Source: Micavibrio sp964400125 (GTDB taxonomy: Bacteria > Pseudomonadota > Alphaproteobacteria > Micavibrionales > Micavibrionaceae). Taken from it: 64,000 bases of DNA. A program made the position numbers and the translations under genes. Where the stretch lies: NCBI GenBank assembly GCA_964400125.1, contig CAYNSR010000004.1, positions 124,001 to 188,000 of the forward strand, written 5' to 3'. Shown in pieces: positions 27,086 to 37,064 of this stretch (position 1 is the stretch's first letter; each line of letters opens with the position of its first letter). The notes under the pieces were generated by a model, which saw nothing but the letters and a program-made list of their open reading frames with translations, ran no database searches and was not told the DNA's origin.

Positions 27086-27570
27086 AAATCCGTATCTCTT
27101 CCATCCTGATATTGTGTATCGCCGGTGTCGCCGGACTTGTCCTGTTCCAGACCAGCCAGAACGTGCAACGGGCGGAAGGCCAGTTGCACGATGTCCGGGA
27201 AGCGCTGGTGAAGGAACGCGAAACGGTGCGGGTTTTGGAAACGGAATGGGATTATCTGAACCGCCCGGACCGCATCGAAGAGCTGGCGCAGCAACATTTG
27301 AAAATGCGCCGCCCCGATCTGGAGGCGCTGGTCAGCAACAGCCGTGGTGTACCGGTGCCGGGGGCGATGGTAATTCCGCGCCGGAAACCGGTGCTTGTGG
27401 CTCAGCCTGCCGCAGGTGCTGCCAAAGCGGGAGGCAATGTGTCGTCTAGCACGCCAGAATCCGGGGTCTTGCCGATGCCTGCGCCCGTCACCAATGATAC
27501 GCGCCGCGCTTTTGATGATCTTTTGAACCGGATGACGATGCAGGAACCATCTGCCGGGGGGGCGCCATGA
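27082..27570 (+). CDS. ftsL: Cell division protein FtsL
   Basis: Bitopic divisome protein that links FtsQ to FtsW/FtsI. One N-terminal membrane helix (ISSILILCIAGVAGLVLF), then a coiled-coil stretch (about residues 25-70). The family-typical NRPDRIEELAQQHLKM follows, then a Pro/Ala-rich tail. GTG at 27082 overlaps the rsmH stop in GTGA; GTG at 27052 is an alternative. Its stop overlaps the ftsI start. Confidence 0.88.
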   Translation: MKIRISSILILCIAGVAGLVLFQTSQNVQRAEGQLHDVREALVKERETVRVLETEWDYLNRPDRIEELAQQHLKMRRPDLEALVSNSRGVPVPGAMVIPRRKPVLVAQPAAGAAKAGGNVSSSTPESGVLPMPAPVTNDTRRAFDDLLNRMTMQEPSAGGAP

Positions 27571-29351
27571 GTTTGCCACCCCTGTTCCGCAGGCCATCTG
27601 AAAAACTGATCGGTGTACGTCGGTCTGCGCTCGAGATTGCGCGCGGGCGTCTGGTGTTCATGGGGATATGCTTCGCCTTCGTTTATATTCTGGTAGCGGC
27701 GCGCGTGATGGACTTGACCGTCATTCAGGGAGAATTGCCGCGTCTGGCAAAGACGCAGTCCGGTGAAATCTCCTTTGACGGACCTGCCGTACAAAAGACC
27801 CTGCGTGCCGATATTGTCGATCGCAATGGTGTTTTGCTGGCGCGGTCGCTTGAAACAGCGGCGCTGGTGGCCGACCCGGCGCTGATTACAGAACCGGAAA
27901 AAGTTGCGGGAGACATTGTTGGAATCTTGCCGGAACTTAAATACGGCGACGTATTGAAGAAATTGCAGCAGACCAATAAGGAAAACAGGAAGCTGCGTTC
28001 TGTCCTGATAAAGCGTAATCTGACGCCAAACGATCAGTACAAGCTCCTTCTCCTCGGGCATCCGGGCCTGAACTTTTCCAAAGAAGAACGGCGAATTTAC
28101 CCGCAAGGGTCGCTGACAGCGCATATGGTCGGTTATACCGATGTCGACGGCAAGGGCCAGGCCGGGATAGAGCGCAGCATGAATGACACGCTGGCGACCG
28201 GACGCGGTGCAATTCGGTCGACGCTTGATATTCGGCTGCAACATGTCGTGCGCCGGGAGCTCAGCCGCGCCATAAAAGATTTTAATGCCATCGGCGGTGT
28301 TGGCGTCATTATGGATGTGCATTCCGGTGAAATTCTGGCCGCCGTGTCCGCGCCGGATTTTGATCCCCACGCCATTACCGAAAAAGATATTCCCGCCTTG
28401 TTCAATCGCCTGACGCTGGGCGTGTATGAAATGGGATCGACATTCAAAATTTTTTCAACGGCGGCATATCTTGAAATCAAGAACCCGCCCATCGGTCAGA
28501 GTTTCGATGCCAGGGAACCGATACAAATGGGACGGTTTTCGATCAGGGATTTTCATCCGGAGAAGCGTTATTTGACCATTCCGGAAATTTTCATGGTGTC
28601 GTCAAATATTGGCGCTGCACGCATGGGGGAGGCCATCGGTGCGGCGGCGTTGCGGGATTTTTATCATGATTTGGGCCTGCTTGATCCGGTACAGGTGGAA
28701 ATTTCAGAGATTTCAAAACCGCTCGTGCCCAATCCGTGGCGGGATATTCATACAATGACGGCATCTTACGGCCACGGCCTTGCGGTGACGCCACTGCAAA
28801 CGCTGGCGGCAGCGGCAACGGTGGTAAATGGCGGCTTGTTGGTGCATCCGACACTGGTTATTCAGGATTTGCCCGAAAAAAACGGACGTAAAAACAAAAA
28901 AGAATCCAATATCAGGGTCTTGTCGGCGCAGACATCACATCGCATGCGGCAATTGATGCGTCTGGTGGTGGCGGAAGGCACAGCGAAAAGCGCTGATGTT
29001 GAAGGGTTTCAGGTTGGCGGCAAAACCGGGACAGCGCAAAAAACGGGGGGCGGTCGCGGTTATGACGGCACAAAGCGTCTGTCGTCTTTCATCGGGGTTT
29101 TTCCGATGGGTGCGCCGCGTTATGCGGTCATGATTATGGTGGACGAACCCGTCGGCAACAAGGCCAGTTATGGCTATGCGACGGGAGGCTGGGTTGCGGC
29201 CCCGGCGGTCGGGCGCATCGTTGCTGCGATGGCTCCGGTTCTGGGGTTGGTCCCGCGAGATATCGCGCCGGAACAGGATTTGTCCGCGCCGCTGATGCCC
29301 TATGTGAGAACGAAGGAGGGACGGCACCTTGCTTCTGTCTCAACTGAGTAA
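27567..29351 (+). CDS. ftsI: Peptidoglycan D,D-transpeptidase FtsI (PBP3)
   Basis: Septal transpeptidase. One N-terminal membrane anchor (residues 30-50), the class B dimerisation domain, then the penicillin-binding domain with active-site Ser in GSTFK (residue ~290), SSN (VSSNIG) and KTG (GGKTGTAQ). Length 594 is normal. ATG at 27567 overlaps the ftsL stop in ATGA. Works with FtsW encoded downstream. Confidence 0.95.
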   Translation: MSLPPLFRRPSEKLIGVRRSALEIARGRLVFMGICFAFVYILVAARVMDLTVIQGELPRLAKTQSGEISFDGPAVQKTLRADIVDRNGVLLARSLETAALVADPALITEPEKVAGDIVGILPELKYGDVLKKLQQTNKENRKLRSVLIKRNLTPNDQYKLLLLGHPGLNFSKEERRIYPQGSLTAHMVGYTDVDGKGQAGIERSMNDTLATGRGAIRSTLDIRLQHVVRRELSRAIKDFNAIGGVGVIMDVHSGEILAAVSAPDFDPHAITEKDIPALFNRLTLGVYEMGSTFKIFSTAAYLEIKNPPIGQSFDAREPIQMGRFSIRDFHPEKRYLTIPEIFMVSSNIGAARMGEAIGAAALRDFYHDLGLLDPVQVEISEISKPLVPNPWRDIHTMTASYGHGLAVTPLQTLAAAATVVNGGLLVHPTLVIQDLPEKNGRKNKKESNIRVLSAQTSHRMRQLMRLVVAEGTAKSADVEGFQVGGKTGTAQKTGGGRGYDGTKRLSSFIGVFPMGAPRYAVMIMVDEPVGNKASYGYATGGWVAAPAVGRIVAAMAPVLGLVPRDIAPEQDLSAPLMPYVRTKEGRHLASVSTE

Positions 29352-30753
29352 TCGTCCCGCCGGGGTGGTGGACCCGGAAATCAGGGGGCTTGGCGCCGAC
29401 AGCAGGAATGTCGCGGCGGGCTGGCTTTTTGCCGCGTTGCCGGGTGTACACCGTGACGGCAGGAATTTCATTGCCGATGCCGTGCGCAACGGCGCGGTGG
29501 CGGTGCTGGTTCCCAAAGGCACAAATATTCACGAAGATGTTGCGGTGATTGAATCCGATCATCCTCATCACGATTTGAGTCTGATGGCGGCGCGGTTTTA
29601 CGGGCGGCAACCGGAGCACATCGTTGCGGTCACCGGGACCAATGGAAAAACATCGACGGTGCATTTCACGCAACAGCTCTGGTCCGCGTTCCATCTGCCA
29701 TCGGCCAGTCTCGGGACGCTGGGTGTACGCGGGAAGGTCACGCAGTCGGGGTCGATGACGACACCGGATACGGTTGTGCTTCATGCAATGCTGGCTGATC
29801 TGGACACTGCGGGGGTAACGCATCTGGCGATGGAGGCATCGTCGCACGGGTTGCAGCAATCCCGCCTTGACGGAGTCAGGATGCAGGCGGCAGGATTTAC
29901 CAACCTGACCCGCGATCACCTCGATTACCATCCCGATATGCAATCCTATTTTCAGGCCAAGGCGCGGCTGTTCGCGGAAGTTCTGCCGTCGGGCGGGGTC
30001 GGGGTGTTGAACGCAGACGTTCCGGAATGCGTGCCGTTGCGGCATATCTGTGCGGATCGCGGTATTCGGGTCTGCGATTACGGTCAGGCCGCAAAAGAAT
30101 TGTGTTTGCAGCGCCACACGCCATTGCCGCACGGGCAGGAAATTGTCATCGAGGTGATGGGGAATCGCCATACGCTGGTGCTGCCGCTGGTGGGGGCATT
30201 TATGGCGATGAATGCGCTTTGCGCGCTCGGTCTGGCCATGGCAACAACGGATAATGCCATTGACCCGCAATTTCTGGAGCGGGTGGAAGGTGCACCGGGG
30301 CGATTGCAACTGGTCTCAGATCGATCCGAAAATGGCGCTGTCTATGTCGATTATGCTCATACGCCCGATGCCTTGCAAAATATCCTTTCCGCCCTGCGCC
30401 CGCATACGAGAGGGCGTTTGATGTGTCTTTTTGGTTGCGGCGGCGACCGGGACCCCGGCAAGCGTCCGATCATGGGGCGCATTGCTGCGGATATGGCCGA
30501 TATTGTGATTGTCACCGACGACAATCCGCGCAGCGAAGATCCGGCCCTGATCCGCAAGGCGATTTGCGCCGGGGCGATACGGGACGTTCTCGAGATACCG
30601 GGGCGGCGCGATGCCATATATCAGGCGGTTGCGCGGATGCAGGCGGGAGATGTTCTGGTTCTGGCCGGAAAAGGCCATGAGCAGGGGCAGATTTTCGCCG
30701 ACCATGTCGAACCGTTCGACGATGTAAAAGAAGCAAGGAATGCGATGAAATGA
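29329..30753 (+). CDS. murE: UDP-MurNAc-tripeptide synthetase, meso-DAP adding
   Basis: Adds the third stem-peptide residue. ATP-binding TGTNGKTST is near residue 101. The DNPR signature in DDNPRSEDP marks meso-diaminopimelate as substrate (family knowledge). 474 residues. The start is TTG, with GAAGGAGGG at 29312-29320, and overlaps the end of ftsI by 23 bp. No good ATG exists nearby. Confidence 0.95.
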   Translation: MLLSQLSNRPAGVVDPEIRGLGADSRNVAAGWLFAALPGVHRDGRNFIADAVRNGAVAVLVPKGTNIHEDVAVIESDHPHHDLSLMAARFYGRQPEHIVAVTGTNGKTSTVHFTQQLWSAFHLPSASLGTLGVRGKVTQSGSMTTPDTVVLHAMLADLDTAGVTHLAMEASSHGLQQSRLDGVRMQAAGFTNLTRDHLDYHPDMQSYFQAKARLFAEVLPSGGVGVLNADVPECVPLRHICADRGIRVCDYGQAAKELCLQRHTPLPHGQEIVIEVMGNRHTLVLPLVGAFMAMNALCALGLAMATTDNAIDPQFLERVEGAPGRLQLVSDRSENGAVYVDYAHTPDALQNILSALRPHTRGRLMCLFGCGGDRDPGKRPIMGRIAADMADIVIVTDDNPRSEDPALIRKAICAGAIRDVLEIPGRRDAIYQAVARMQAGDVLVLAGKGHEQGQIFADHVEPFDDVKEARNAMK

Positions 30754-30779
30754 AATATTTGTTTAAGAGGACAATTTGA

Positions 30780-32225
30780 ATGAACGACAAGGGATCACCC
30801 AATATGATCTGGAGTGCGGCGGAAGCCGCCAGGGCAACGGGAGGGCGCAGCCAGAGTGACTGGACGGCGACGGGCCTGTCGATCGATACGCGGACGATCA
30901 GGCCGGGCGATTTGTTCATTGCCCTGAAAGGGGACAGGCTGGACGGTCACGATTATGTCGGCGAGGCTCTGGCCAGAGGCGCTGGCGCGGCAATGGTCAA
31001 TCATGTTCCTGCCGGTGTAAAACCGGATGCGCCGCTTTTGCTGGTTTCAGATACCTTTGCGGCCCTGCAGGCTCTCGGTCATGCCGGGCGTCATCGTAGC
31101 CACGCAAAAATCATTGCCGTGACCGGGTCCGTTGGCAAAACGGGCACCAAGGAAATGCTGGCGCAGGCGTTTGCGGCACTGGGGCAAACGCACGCCAGCA
31201 AGGGTAGTTTTAACAACCACTGGGGCGTTCCTTTCTCTCTGGCGTCAATGCATGCTGGTTGCGATTACGGCATATTTGAAATTGGCATGAATCATTCCGG
31301 TGAAATTGCACCATTGAGCGGCATGGTCCGTCCGGATGTGGCGATTATTACAACCGTGGAACCCGTGCATCTTGAGAATTTTGCGTCTGTAGAGGCAATC
31401 GCCGATGCCAAGGCGGAGATTTTTGAAGGGCTTTCCCCTGCCGGAACAGCAATTATCAATCATGACAACCCGCATTACGCCCGCTTGCTGGCGGCAGCAC
31501 GGACCAAAGGCGTGAATACACTCAGTTTCGGGGAAAGTGACGGGGCGGATGCGCGGCTGGAGGAATGTCTTCTAGCGTCCAATGGTTCGCGAATCCGGGC
31601 GAAGATCATGGATGAAGATGTCTCCTTTACCCTGCAAATTCCCGGGAAGCATATTGCCCTGAATGCCCTGTCGGTTTTGCTGGCCGTCAAGGCGGTGCAT
31701 GGAAATCTGAAACCCGCGGTTGCCGCGCTTGAGAAAATCCAGCCGGTGGCGGGGCGTGGCAGCCGGGAAATGCTTGATATTGGGGATAAAAACAATCCGG
31801 TGGTTCTGATCGACGAGAGCTATAACGCCTCCCCCGTGGCGATGCGGGCGGCGTTCCGGGTTCTGGCGCTGGTCGATCCCGGACGCGGTGGCCGCAGAAT
31901 TGCCATACTTGGGGATATGCTGGAACTAGGCGCGGATGGTCCGCGCCTGCATGCGGAACTGGCGATGCCGTTGCAGGCTGCAAATGTATCACTAGTCTAT
32001 ACTTGCGGGCCGCTGATGAAAAATCTGCATGATGCGTTGCCGCCGCAAAATCGCGGGAATCATGAAAATACCAGCAACGATCTCGCCCGGATCGTGCCGG
32101 ATGTTCTGGTGCCGGGCGATGTGGTCATGGTAAAGGGGTCGCATGGCAGCCGCATGGACCTTGTCGTCGAGGCCATGCGAAAATTGCCGGGCCGGAAAAA
32201 GGGGGACCCAACAAGTGCTTTATAA
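30780..32225 (+). CDS. murF: UDP-MurNAc-tripeptide-D-Ala-D-Ala ligase
   Basis: Joins D-Ala-D-Ala to the UDP-MurNAc tripeptide. The P-loop reads TGSVGKTGTKEM near residue 115. NSKGSFNNHWG-type tract (SKGSFNNHWGVP), GMNHSGEI and DESYNASP are all present. 481 residues; ATG preceded by TAAGAGG. It is 26 bp from murE and overlaps mraY by 11 bp. Confidence 0.95.
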   Translation: MNDKGSPNMIWSAAEAARATGGRSQSDWTATGLSIDTRTIRPGDLFIALKGDRLDGHDYVGEALARGAGAAMVNHVPAGVKPDAPLLLVSDTFAALQALGHAGRHRSHAKIIAVTGSVGKTGTKEMLAQAFAALGQTHASKGSFNNHWGVPFSLASMHAGCDYGIFEIGMNHSGEIAPLSGMVRPDVAIITTVEPVHLENFASVEAIADAKAEIFEGLSPAGTAIINHDNPHYARLLAAARTKGVNTLSFGESDGADARLEECLLASNGSRIRAKIMDEDVSFTLQIPGKHIALNALSVLLAVKAVHGNLKPAVAALEKIQPVAGRGSREMLDIGDKNNPVVLIDESYNASPVAMRAAFRVLALVDPGRGGRRIAILGDMLELGADGPRLHAELAMPLQAANVSLVYTCGPLMKNLHDALPPQNRGNHENTSNDLARIVPDVLVPGDVVMVKGSHGSRMDLVVEAMRKLPGRKKGDPTSAL

Positions 32226-33300
32226 CCTGCTTGCGCCACTCAGCGACGATTTTATCGTTTTCAACCTGTTCCGTTACCTGACCTTCAGGACCGGCGCGGC
32301 AATCATGACGGCTCTGGTGATCTGTTTTATTCTCGGGCCAGGCATGATCCGCTGGCTGAAATCGAAACAGGCCGAAGGCCAGCCGATTCGCGCCGATGGT
32401 CCGGAAACACATTTCAAAAAAGCCGGAACGCCGACCATGGGCGGGCTGATGATTCTTGTCAGTGTTGTCGCCAGTACATTGTTATGGGCAGATCTGGCCA
32501 ATCCGTTTATCTGGATTTCCCTGCTGGTCATGGTCGGGTTCGGCGTTTTGGGTTTTGTAGATGATTACACCAAGCTGACGCGCAGGAACACCAAGGGCGT
32601 TTCAGCAAGAATGAAGCTGGCGATGCAGATTATCGTGGCGTTGGCAGCGACGCTGGCGATCATGCATTTCCTGCCTGAAAACATGTCCAGTCACGTTGCG
32701 ATTCCCTTTTTCAAGAGTCTGTTTATCAACCTGTCGTGGTTCTTTATTCCCTGGGCGATCATCGTCATGATCGGGGCATCGAATGCGGTCAACCTGACCG
32801 ATGGGCTGGACGGGCTGGCGATTGTACCCGTGGCGATTGTGGCAGCGTGTTTTGGCCTGTTCAGTTACGTTGTCGGGAATGCCATGTTTGCCAATTATCT
32901 GCAAATCCCCTTCGTTCCGGGAACGGGGGAGCTGGCGATTTTATGCGGGGCTTTGGTCGGCGCGGCGATGGGATTTTTATGGTATAACACGCCGCCAGCC
33001 ATGGTTTTTATGGGCGATACGGGATCTCTGGCAATGGGCGGCGTGTTGGGCACGATTGCGGTGATTACCAAGCATGAACTGGTTCTGGCGATTGTCGGCG
33101 GTTTGTTCGTTTTGGAAACGGTATCGGTCATTGTGCAGGTCGCATCGTTCAAGCTGACCGGAAAGCGTGTGTTTCGTATGGCACCATTGCATCACCATTT
33201 TGAAAAGAAAGGCTGGTCTGAGCCGACCGTCGTAATCCGTTTCTGGATTATCGCGATGATTCTGGCGCTGATCGGGTTATCGACATTGAAGCTGCGATGA
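32215..33300 (+). CDS. mraY: Phospho-MurNAc-pentapeptide transferase (lipid I synthase)
   Basis: Integral membrane enzyme that moves phospho-MurNAc-pentapeptide onto undecaprenyl phosphate. Ten or so hydrophobic helices. Catalytic Asp-rich FVDDYTKL and NLTDGLDGLA are present, and the MAPLHHHFEKKGW loop is intact. GTG at 32215, preceded by GGGGGACC inside murF, gives 361 residues, the usual length. Confidence 0.96.
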   Translation: MLYNLLAPLSDDFIVFNLFRYLTFRTGAAIMTALVICFILGPGMIRWLKSKQAEGQPIRADGPETHFKKAGTPTMGGLMILVSVVASTLLWADLANPFIWISLLVMVGFGVLGFVDDYTKLTRRNTKGVSARMKLAMQIIVALAATLAIMHFLPENMSSHVAIPFFKSLFINLSWFFIPWAIIVMIGASNAVNLTDGLDGLAIVPVAIVAACFGLFSYVVGNAMFANYLQIPFVPGTGELAILCGALVGAAMGFLWYNTPPAMVFMGDTGSLAMGGVLGTIAVITKHELVLAIVGGLFVLETVSVIVQVASFKLTGKRVFRMAPLHHHFEKKGWSEPTVVIRFWIIAMILALIGLSTLKLR

Positions 33301-34703
33301 TTGATCTGAAACCGTATGTGCAGAGTTTGGCAGGAAAGCCTGTGGCCGTTTTTGGGCTCGGGCTGTCCGGCATGGCTTGTGTGCGCGCTCTGGTCGCAGC
33401 GGGTGCGGTCGTTCATGTCTGGGACGATGATGAGGTGCGGCGCAAGGCGGCAGAACAGTTAGGTGCTGCGATAAACAATCTGTCGGCGCTCGATGGCTAT
33501 GCTTTTTTATTGCTGTCGCCGGGAATTCCACTGCATCACCCGGCGCCGCATCCGGTGGTGGAGCGGGCGAGAGCGGCGGAGATCCCGATTATCGGCGATA
33601 TTGAATTGTTACACCGTGCCGGACATGGATTAAAGACGATCGGCGTGACCGGAACCAATGGCAAATCGACAACGACCGCGCTGATCGGCCATATACTGGC
33701 GCGCGCGGGGTTAAGGCCCGCCATTGGCGGGAATATCGGCACAGCCGTCATGGAGATGAATCTGGCCGGGGCCGGAATTATTGTGCTGGAGCTGTCATCC
33801 TATCAACTGGATTTGTGCGATACATTTGCACCGGATATTGCCATTCATCTGAATCTGACCCCGGACCATATCGACCGTCATGGCGATTTAAACGGTTACA
33901 TCAATGCAAAGATGCGGATATTCCGGGGTGCAGGTGATGCGGTGATCGGTATGGATGATGATTCGTCAAAGGCAATGGCGGAACTTGTGCAAAAATCAGG
34001 GCAACGTATCGTTTACGGCATTTCCACCGCTGAAAAAATCCGGCGCGGGGCCTATGTCAGAGAAGGAAAGATTCACGATACAATGCAGGAACAGGATGAT
34101 GTCGTCGGAAATTTAACCGGATGCGCAAATTTGCAAGGCATTCACAATCATCAAAATGCTGCTGCGGCGTATGTTGCCTGCCGTCTTGTGGCGGTAAAGC
34201 CGGAAACCGTTTTTGCGGGCATGGGGACGTATCCCGGTCTGCCGCACCGCATGTTTACGGTGCGTACGCTGAACGGCGTTGCCTATGTCAATGACAGCAA
34301 GGCCACCAATGCTGATGCCGCCGGAAAGGCGTTGGCCTGCTACCGCAATATTTACTGGATTCTCGGCGGGAAGCCGAAGGCCGGAGGTCTGAGCGGGCTG
34401 GAGCCGCTTATGGACCGGGTGCGTCATGCCTTTGTCATCGGGGAGGCAGCGGAAGATTTTTCTGCGTGGCTGAAGAACAACGGTGTTCCGGTCCGTTCCT
34501 GTGGTACGCTGGAGCGTGCGGTGGCCGATGCGCATCTTTTGGCGCAGGGTGATCGCGGCCAGCCCGGCGGGGCGGAGGTCGTTCTGCTGTCTCCAGCCTG
34601 CGCTTCTTTCGATCAGTTCCGGTCGTTCGAACATCGGGGTGATGTGTTTGCGGATATTGTCCTCAGGCTGGAGGAAAATACGATGAGGGAGGCGGCACGA
34701 TGA
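33297..34703 (+). CDS. murD: UDP-MurNAc-L-alanine:D-glutamate ligase
   Basis: Adds D-Glu to UDP-MurNAc-Ala in the cytoplasm. N-terminal Rossmann tract VFGLGLSGMA binds UDP. The P-loop is GVTGTNGKSTTT near residue 115, and the C-terminal domain has NDSKATNADA and LLSPACASFDQF. 468 residues. ATG in an ATGA overlap with mraY; ends in an ATGA overlap with ftsW. Confidence 0.95.
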   Translation: MIDLKPYVQSLAGKPVAVFGLGLSGMACVRALVAAGAVVHVWDDDEVRRKAAEQLGAAINNLSALDGYAFLLLSPGIPLHHPAPHPVVERARAAEIPIIGDIELLHRAGHGLKTIGVTGTNGKSTTTALIGHILARAGLRPAIGGNIGTAVMEMNLAGAGIIVLELSSYQLDLCDTFAPDIAIHLNLTPDHIDRHGDLNGYINAKMRIFRGAGDAVIGMDDDSSKAMAELVQKSGQRIVYGISTAEKIRRGAYVREGKIHDTMQEQDDVVGNLTGCANLQGIHNHQNAAAAYVACRLVAVKPETVFAGMGTYPGLPHRMFTVRTLNGVAYVNDSKATNADAAGKALACYRNIYWILGGKPKAGGLSGLEPLMDRVRHAFVIGEAAEDFSAWLKNNGVPVRSCGTLERAVADAHLLAQGDRGQPGGAEVVLLSPACASFDQFRSFEHRGDVFADIVLRLEENTMREAAR

Positions 34704-35869
34704 ATACCAGGATGTTTTCGCGTACCGACAGGACAATCTGGGGGCGCTGGTGGTGGACTATTGACCGGACTTTGCTGGCGGCAGCGTTGATACTGGTTTT
34801 TTTCGGGATTTTTCTGGTTGCTGCGGCCAGCCCTCCGGTCGCGGTACGGATTGGCCTGAACGAGTATCATTTTGTAATCCGCCATTTGATCGTTCTGGTT
34901 CCGGCCCTGCTGGGTATGGTGGCGATTTCCCTTTTCAGCCTGCGCAATCTATGGCGCATGGCAACCATCGTCCTCGGCCTCGGTTTGTTGGGCATGGTTC
35001 TGGTTCTGTTTATCGGCACTGAAATTAAAGGTGCGCAACGATGGATTCCCCTGTTCGGATTTTCGATACAGCCGAGTGAATTTGTAAAACCCGCCTTCGC
35101 TGTAGTGGCCGCGTGGCTGATCGCCCGCCAGAAGGACAGGCCCGGTTTTCCCGGCTATATGGTGACAGGCGCGATTTTTCTGCTTGTGATATCGCTGTTG
35201 TTGTTGCAGCCCGATATGGGAATGACTCTGGTCACGTTTTCCATTCTCTGCGCCCAGATTTTTCTGGCCGGATTGCCGATGGGAATCGTTGCGGTAACGT
35301 TTCTGGGCGGCATCGCAGCAGTCGGATTCGGTTACATCGCGCTTGACCATGTGCGCAGCCGTATTGACCGATTTTTAAATCCGGAAAGCGGGGATACGTT
35401 TCAGGTTGATCGTGCGCTGGAAGCTTTCCGGAACGGTGGCCTGTTCGGGACCGGGCCGGGGCAGGGAACTGTAAAGCTGTCGATTCCCGATGCCCATTCG
35501 GACTTTATTTTTGCGGTTGCAGGCGAGGAGCTGGGGTTTGTTTTTCTGGCCATTTTGCTGGCGGCGCTGGCCTTCATCATCCTGCGCGGTCTGAACAGGG
35601 TCATGGACAGTGATAATATGTTCGTTATTCTGGCGACTGGCGGGTTGTTGATGATGTTCGGGATACAGGCACTCGTCCATATCGGATCGAACGTGCATCT
35701 CATCCCGACCAAGGGAATGACTCTGCCGTTTATCAGTTATGGCGGATCTTCTCTGCTGGCGACATCGTTCACGGTCGGGATGATTCTGGCGCTGACGCGC
35801 AGGCATCCGAAAGTGTCGGTTTCACGCAGCAGCCTTTCGTCGCGTCCAGCCATGGCAGCGCAGCTTTAG
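34700..35869 (+). CDS. ftsW: Septal peptidoglycan polymerase FtsW (SEDS)
   Basis: Lipid II polymerase of the divisome, partner of FtsI. About ten membrane helices. SEDS tracts GAQRWIPLFGFSIQPSEFVK, FAVAGEELGF and the C-terminal MTLPFISYGGSS are intact. 389 residues. Starts in a 4-bp overlap with murD and is followed after 17 bp by murG. Confidence 0.95.
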   Translation: MNTRMFSRTDRTIWGRWWWTIDRTLLAAALILVFFGIFLVAAASPPVAVRIGLNEYHFVIRHLIVLVPALLGMVAISLFSLRNLWRMATIVLGLGLLGMVLVLFIGTEIKGAQRWIPLFGFSIQPSEFVKPAFAVVAAWLIARQKDRPGFPGYMVTGAIFLLVISLLLLQPDMGMTLVTFSILCAQIFLAGLPMGIVAVTFLGGIAAVGFGYIALDHVRSRIDRFLNPESGDTFQVDRALEAFRNGGLFGTGPGQGTVKLSIPDAHSDFIFAVAGEELGFVFLAILLAALAFIILRGLNRVMDSDNMFVILATGGLLMMFGIQALVHIGSNVHLIPTKGMTLPFISYGGSSLLATSFTVGMILALTRRHPKVSVSRSSLSSRPAMAAQL

Positions 35870-35886
35870 AATACAGGGTAGCGGGT

Positions 35887-37041
35887 ATGCATGAACATAA
35901 TACGGATAAACTGGTTCTAATCAGCGCAGGCGGCACCGGGGGGCATATGTTCCCGGCGGCGGCGTTGGCGCAGGATTTGCTGTCACGGGGTTTCCGCGTT
36001 GAACTGGTCACGGACCCGCGTGGAAAAAGATTCACAGAAAGCTTCGGTACAATTCCAATCACGGTCATTCAGGCCGGAACGCTGGGGTCTGGCTTGCTGG
36101 GAAAAATCAGCGGTGTCGGCGGGCTTGCCATGGGTATCGTCCAGAGCCTGCGTCTGCTTGATCGCCTGAAGCCCTCTGTCGTGATCGGGTTTGGCGGGTA
36201 TCCGTCTTTTCCGGCGGTTTATGCGGCGCAGCGTAAAAAAATTCCGACGATCATTCACGAACAAAACGCCATCCTTGGCCGGGCCAATTCCGCATTGGCA
36301 CCGCGTGCGGATCGTATTGCATTGTCCATGTCGCATATCCACGGGCTGGACGCGGACGATGTGCCGCGCGCAACGGTGACAGGAAATCCGATCCGGGAAG
36401 AAATTGCCGCGCTCTATTCGCGCCCCTATCCGACCGTGCAGCCGGACGGGGTGCTGCGGATTTTGATTATGGGCGGGTCTCTCGGGGCGCATGTTTTTTC
36501 GGATATTGTGCCAAAGGCTCTGGCAAAATTAGCTCCCGAACACCGCGCCAGACTGAATATCGTGCAGCAATGCCGCGCGGATGATCTTGATGCCGTGCGC
36601 AAGGCCTATGAGGCCGCCGGAATTCAATGCGATTTGCACCAGTTTATCAACAACGTGCCGGAACAACTGGCGCAGGCGCATCTGGTGATTGCCCGGTCCG
36701 GGGCCAGCACGGTGGCAGAAGTCACCACGGCGGGCCGTCCGGCGATCTTTGTGCCCTATCCGCACCATGAGGACCAGCAGCAAAAAATCAATGCCGACAC
36801 TGTCGCCGATGTGGGCGGTGCGTGGGTAATGACGCAAAACGGTTTTACCGAGGAGGCCGTTTTAGCGCGGGTGGAAACGTTCCTGCAAAACCCGGAAGTC
36901 CTGTTCCGTGCGGCCGAAAACGCCCGCAGCATGGGACGCCCGGACGCGGCGCGCCGTCTGGGCAATCTGGTCACGGCGATTGCCAGCGGATGGGACCGCA
37001 ATACGGGCCGCGCCGTCGATCCGGTCATTGCCCAGGATTAG
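35887..37041 (+). CDS. murG: UDP-GlcNAc transferase making lipid II
   Basis: Peripheral inner-membrane glycosyltransferase. The first glycine loop AGGTGGHMFPA is near residue 15, the second is GGSLGAHVF near 195, and the UDP-GlcNAc site lies in RSGASTVAEVTTAGRP. 384 residues, slightly long. It ends the first half of the cluster; a gene on the opposite strand separates it from murC. Confidence 0.95.
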   Translation: MHEHNTDKLVLISAGGTGGHMFPAAALAQDLLSRGFRVELVTDPRGKRFTESFGTIPITVIQAGTLGSGLLGKISGVGGLAMGIVQSLRLLDRLKPSVVIGFGGYPSFPAVYAAQRKKIPTIIHEQNAILGRANSALAPRADRIALSMSHIHGLDADDVPRATVTGNPIREEIAALYSRPYPTVQPDGVLRILIMGGSLGAHVFSDIVPKALAKLAPEHRARLNIVQQCRADDLDAVRKAYEAAGIQCDLHQFINNVPEQLAQAHLVIARSGASTVAEVTTAGRPAIFVPYPHHEDQQQKINADTVADVGGAWVMTQNGFTEEAVLARVETFLQNPEVLFRAAENARSMGRPDAARRLGNLVTAIASGWDRNTGRAVDPVIAQD

Positions 37042-37064
37042 AGTGCGCCACGCCCAAGAGAATT

